Of a stretch of DNA of 64,000 bases, positions 61,881 to 64,000 are shown piece by piece (positions within the stretch are counted from its first letter, which is position 1; each line of letters opens with the position of its first letter). This DNA is from Campylobacterota bacterium (GTDB lineage: Bacteria > Campylobacterota > Campylobacteria > Campylobacterales > Sulfurimonadaceae): the NCBI GenBank assembly GCA_040752835.1, contig JBFMGG010000008.1, positions 62,001 to 126,000 of the forward strand. The letters are read 5' to 3'. The position numbers were made by a program, and so were the translations under genes. Under the pieces are notes generated by a model. That model saw only the letters and a list, made by a program, of their open reading frames with translations. It had not been told where the DNA came from and searched no databases.

Positions 61881-62888
61881 GTGAACTCCTATCCAGAACT
61901 ACTAAGCTTTACCATTCCAACCTATAATCGTTCGGATTTTTTGGAAGAATGTCTCGATGCACATATCCCGGTCGCGCGCAAATACAATCTCGAATTCATC
62001 GTTTTAGACAATGCTTCGACAGACGACACTCCAATCATTGTTCAAAAAAAACAGGCTGAATACCCACATATACGCTACTATCGGAACGAAACGACCATTG
62101 ATCCCGACAGCAATTTCAAAAAGGCATTGGAACTTTCAACAACCAAGTATACATGGCTACTTGGCGACAGCTATAGATTGCCGGATGCCGGAATTGAATT
62201 TTTGCTCCCCTTGTTATCTTCCGAAGAGAAAAAGTTTGATGCAATCGTTTTTAACCTTATTTCTTCTCGACGAAATAAAAGTCAAATATATACTGATGCC
62301 AATTTGATGTTTAAAGACTTGGGAGCCATAATGACTTCTATCAGCAGTCTCATTTTCTCCAAAAAGTTGATTCAGAATGCTGATTTTGAGCGCTATAAAG
62401 ATACCAATTTTCTCCAAACGGGCATTATTTTCGATTACATCGCAAAGCATCCGTTTAGAATTAAATGGATTCAAGAATACTCTGTCGAAAGTCTGAATTA
62501 CCAGAAAAAAAAGAAGATTGCATGGAGCAATCAGCCTGTAGTTTTTGAAATTGCATGTAAACGATGGCAAAACTTTATTTTCAGCCTCCCGGATGTTTAT
62601 TCAGAAGAATCGAAATTGAAAGTGATCCGTGACTTTGGTGCACTTTCGGGGATTTTCTCTTTTCGAAATCTTTTAAATCTTCGAAAGAAAAAAATTCTTA
62701 CCTATGATATTTATTTAAAATATCAGCCATATTTTCAACGTGCCACCACTTTCCCGGAATCTATCGTTAAAATTATTGCCTTTTTACCGATCCCCGTGAT
62801 ACTGGTGATACGTTTTTTGGCCAAAGTTTATGCCAAGTCTGGTCAGTTCGAAAAATACTGGAAACGTTTTAAAAATCGGTTCAGTTAG
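61881..62888 (+). CDS. GT2 glycosyltransferase
   Basis: The 335-residue protein starts at a GTG directly after the previous stop. LLSFTIPTYNRSDFLEECLD, FIVLDNASTDDTPIIV and the metal motif YTWLLGDSYRLPD (about 93-105) mark the GT-A domain. The C-terminal half is basic and lacks clear membrane helices apart from FLPIPVILVIRFL near the end. It is the last gene of the run and converges on metK2. Donor and acceptor are unknown. Confidence 0.85.
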   Translation: MNSYPELLSFTIPTYNRSDFLEECLDAHIPVARKYNLEFIVLDNASTDDTPIIVQKKQAEYPHIRYYRNETTIDPDSNFKKALELSTTKYTWLLGDSYRLPDAGIEFLLPLLSSEEKKFDAIVFNLISSRRNKSQIYTDANLMFKDLGAIMTSISSLIFSKKLIQNADFERYKDTNFLQTGIIFDYIAKHPFRIKWIQEYSVESLNYQKKKKIAWSNQPVVFEIACKRWQNFIFSLPDVYSEESKLKVIRDFGALSGIFSFRNLLNLRKKKILTYDIYLKYQPYFQRATTFPESIVKIIAFLPIPVILVIRFLAKVYAKSGQFEKYWKRFKNRFS

Positions 62889-62901
62889 AAATCCGACTTT
62901 A

Positions 62902-64000
62902 TTACAACGTTGATTTTAACTGTTCGAATTTTTTCAATTCGTCCAGTTTTTCCCACGGATAGTCGCTTTGTCCTACCTGTCCGCGGCTGGCGACGTCGGC
63001 GTAGAGAAACGTCTCTTCGCTGGGGTGGTCAAGATCGAATTTGCGGGTAATCCAGTTTGGTGTCAGCGGGAAATTGTCCATTACGAATTGAGAAAGAGTA
63101 TCGTCGTTTAGCCCTTCGACTACGGTTCCGTAGGTGTCGACCGCAACCGAAGTCGGTTTGGCGACGCCGATCGCGTAGCTGATCTGTACGACGCATTTTT
63201 TTGCCAGACCGGCTGCAACGATGTGTTTGGCCAGCCAGCGGCCGGCATACAATCCTGAACGGTCGACTTTCGTATAGTCTTTCGAACTTTGTGCACCCCC
63301 GCCGATAGGAGCGTATCCGCCGAAACTGTCGACGATGAGTTTACGCCCGGTCAGGCCGCTGTCGTGCAGGCTCGAATGGGAAACGTATTTACCTGTCGGA
63401 TTAATGTGGATAATACAGTCCTTCGGATCGAAAAGCTGCGTCGGAAGACCGGTGTCGAGAATCAGTTCCATGATCAGCTCGCGGACCTGCTCGATGTTCA
63501 TTGTGTTGACGCACGGTGCTGATACGACGATGGTGTGAATTTTCTGCGGTTGGCAGTTTTCGAAATTCTCTTTTTTGCCGTAGTCCATCGTCACCTGGGT
63601 TTTGATGTCGACACCCAGCTTGTGCGGATGGGCGAGGGCATAGTGGTAGACTTTTTCCATCAGCATGCGGGCATAGGTAATAGCGCTGGGCATGTAGTTG
63701 GCGGTTTCACTGTCGGCGTAGCCGAACATGATCCCCTGGTCCCCGGCACCCGTTTCGCCGTCTGCCTGGTCGACACCCTGATTGATGTCGGGGCTCTGGC
63801 GGTTGAGGAGAACCTGTACCTGTACGTCATCAGGATGGAGGCACTCTTCCCGGGTAAAATGGGGATGGCCGTTGTAACCGATTTTTTTGAGGGCATCAAG
63901 GGCGATTTGTTTGTACTCTTTAGTGCTAAGTTCGACTTTGGAGGTTACTTCTCCGCCGATAATGACGTGTTTTCCGGCCACGAAGACTTCGCTGGCCACC
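62902..64000 (-). CDS. metK: S-adenosylmethionine synthase, Campylobacter-type, 3' part
   Basis: The frame runs off the right edge. The visible 366 codons begin in VASEVFVAGKHVIIGGEV, internal sequence, so roughly the first 45 residues are missing. [53 protein letters not shown] and GQVGQSDYPWEKLD follow the MetK form known from Campylobacter jejuni, unlike the Helicobacter-type copy at 14,387. The GGGAQSSKD loop replaces GGGAFSGKD of the other. It appears functional: no stops or lost motifs are seen. Confidence 0.93.
   Translation of the reverse strand, partial: VASEVFVAGKHVIIGGEVTSKVELSTKEYKQIALDALKKIGYNGHPHFTREECLHPDDVQVQVLLNRQSPDINQGVDQADGETGAGDQGIMFGYADSETANYMPSAITYARMLMEKVYHYALAHPHKLGVDIKTQVTMDYGKKENFENCQPQKIHTIVVSAPCVNTMNIEQVRELIMELILDTGLPTQLFDPKDCIIHINPTGKYVSHSSLHDSGLTGRKLIVDSFGGYAPIGGGAQSSKDYTKVDRSGLYAGRWLAKHIVAAGLAKKCVVQISYAIGVAKPTSVAVDTYGTVVEGLNDDTLSQFVMDNFPLTPNWITRKFDLDHPSEETFLYADVASRGQVGQSDYPWEKLDELKKFEQLKSTL

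Noticed and set aside
14387-64000. Two metK genes as a recent duplication or assembly artefact
   Set aside because: The two proteins belong to clearly different forms and differ throughout, so neither explanation fits.
1-64000. tRNA or rRNA genes, CRISPR arrays, prophage
   Set aside because: No cloverleaf with CCA end, rRNA signature, regular repeat-spacer series or phage structural gene was found in the gaps, which are short.

Overview
The window is a chromosomal segment of a Campylobacterota bacterium, most likely a free-living sulfur or hydrogen oxidiser of the Sulfurimonas/Sulfuricurvum type. This taxonomic call is inferred from gene content and protein style (Helicobacter-type MetK, Campylobacter-type MetK, CcoI/CcoS, HemJ, short asparaginase-like protein, c553, GTG/TTG starts, TATAAT/TAAAAT promoters without clear -35 boxes), not from a marker-gene comparison. 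I found no tRNA, rRNA, CRISPR array or prophage.

Bases 1-16,100 are housekeeping. They hold the 5' end of a TonB-dependent receptor with a copper-receptor-like Cys/Met motif, agmatine deiminase, alanine racemase, a ribA-rsmG operon divergent from hemB, argF, a pentahaem cytochrome, a DEAD-box helicase with a structured leader, an ndk-yceD-rpmF-plsX-fabH operon, ferredoxin and metK. Bases 16,100-26,350 hold der, an IS605-group transposon (tnpA and tnpB with a probable omega RNA) whose end now supplies the der stop codon, a hpf-trx-hemJ group, a trpS-gmhA-gmhB-ccoI-ccoS operon and a c-type cytochrome.

Bases 26,470-36,400 are the lipopolysaccharide inner-core region: hldD, hldE, waaF, a GT9 transferase, a WaaP-like kinase, a deacetylase and a WaaE-like transferase. 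A second, TnpB-only element interrupts it.

Bases 36,532-62,888 are a run of 27 co-directional genes, mostly overlapping by 1-14 bases and never more than about 14 bases apart. It reads as a surface-polysaccharide operon of mosaic base composition. It contains (a) rfbF-rfbG-rfbH for a CDP-3,6-dideoxyhexose, followed by a thiamine-diphosphate enzyme, an SDR, a dehydroquinate-synthase-like enzyme, a HpcH-type aldolase and an epimerase, which together look like a route to an unusual branched or carbocyclic sugar; (b) a GtrA/GtrB/ArnE-F-like and large-membrane-protein set suggesting undecaprenyl-phosphate-linked sugar transfer; (c) a full PAPS module (cysD, cysN, two APS kinases, one fused to DUF2061, and cysQ) with a sulfotransferase further on, suggesting a sulfated glycan; and (d) wecE, an acyltransferase, a methyltransferase and further glycosyltransferases. 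The window closes with the 3' part of a second, Campylobacter-type metK on the minus strand.

The best candidates for undescribed biology are modules (a) and (c). Next come the pair of TnpB elements, which show strong nucleotide conservation over the predicted omega RNA and a traceable insertion at der.
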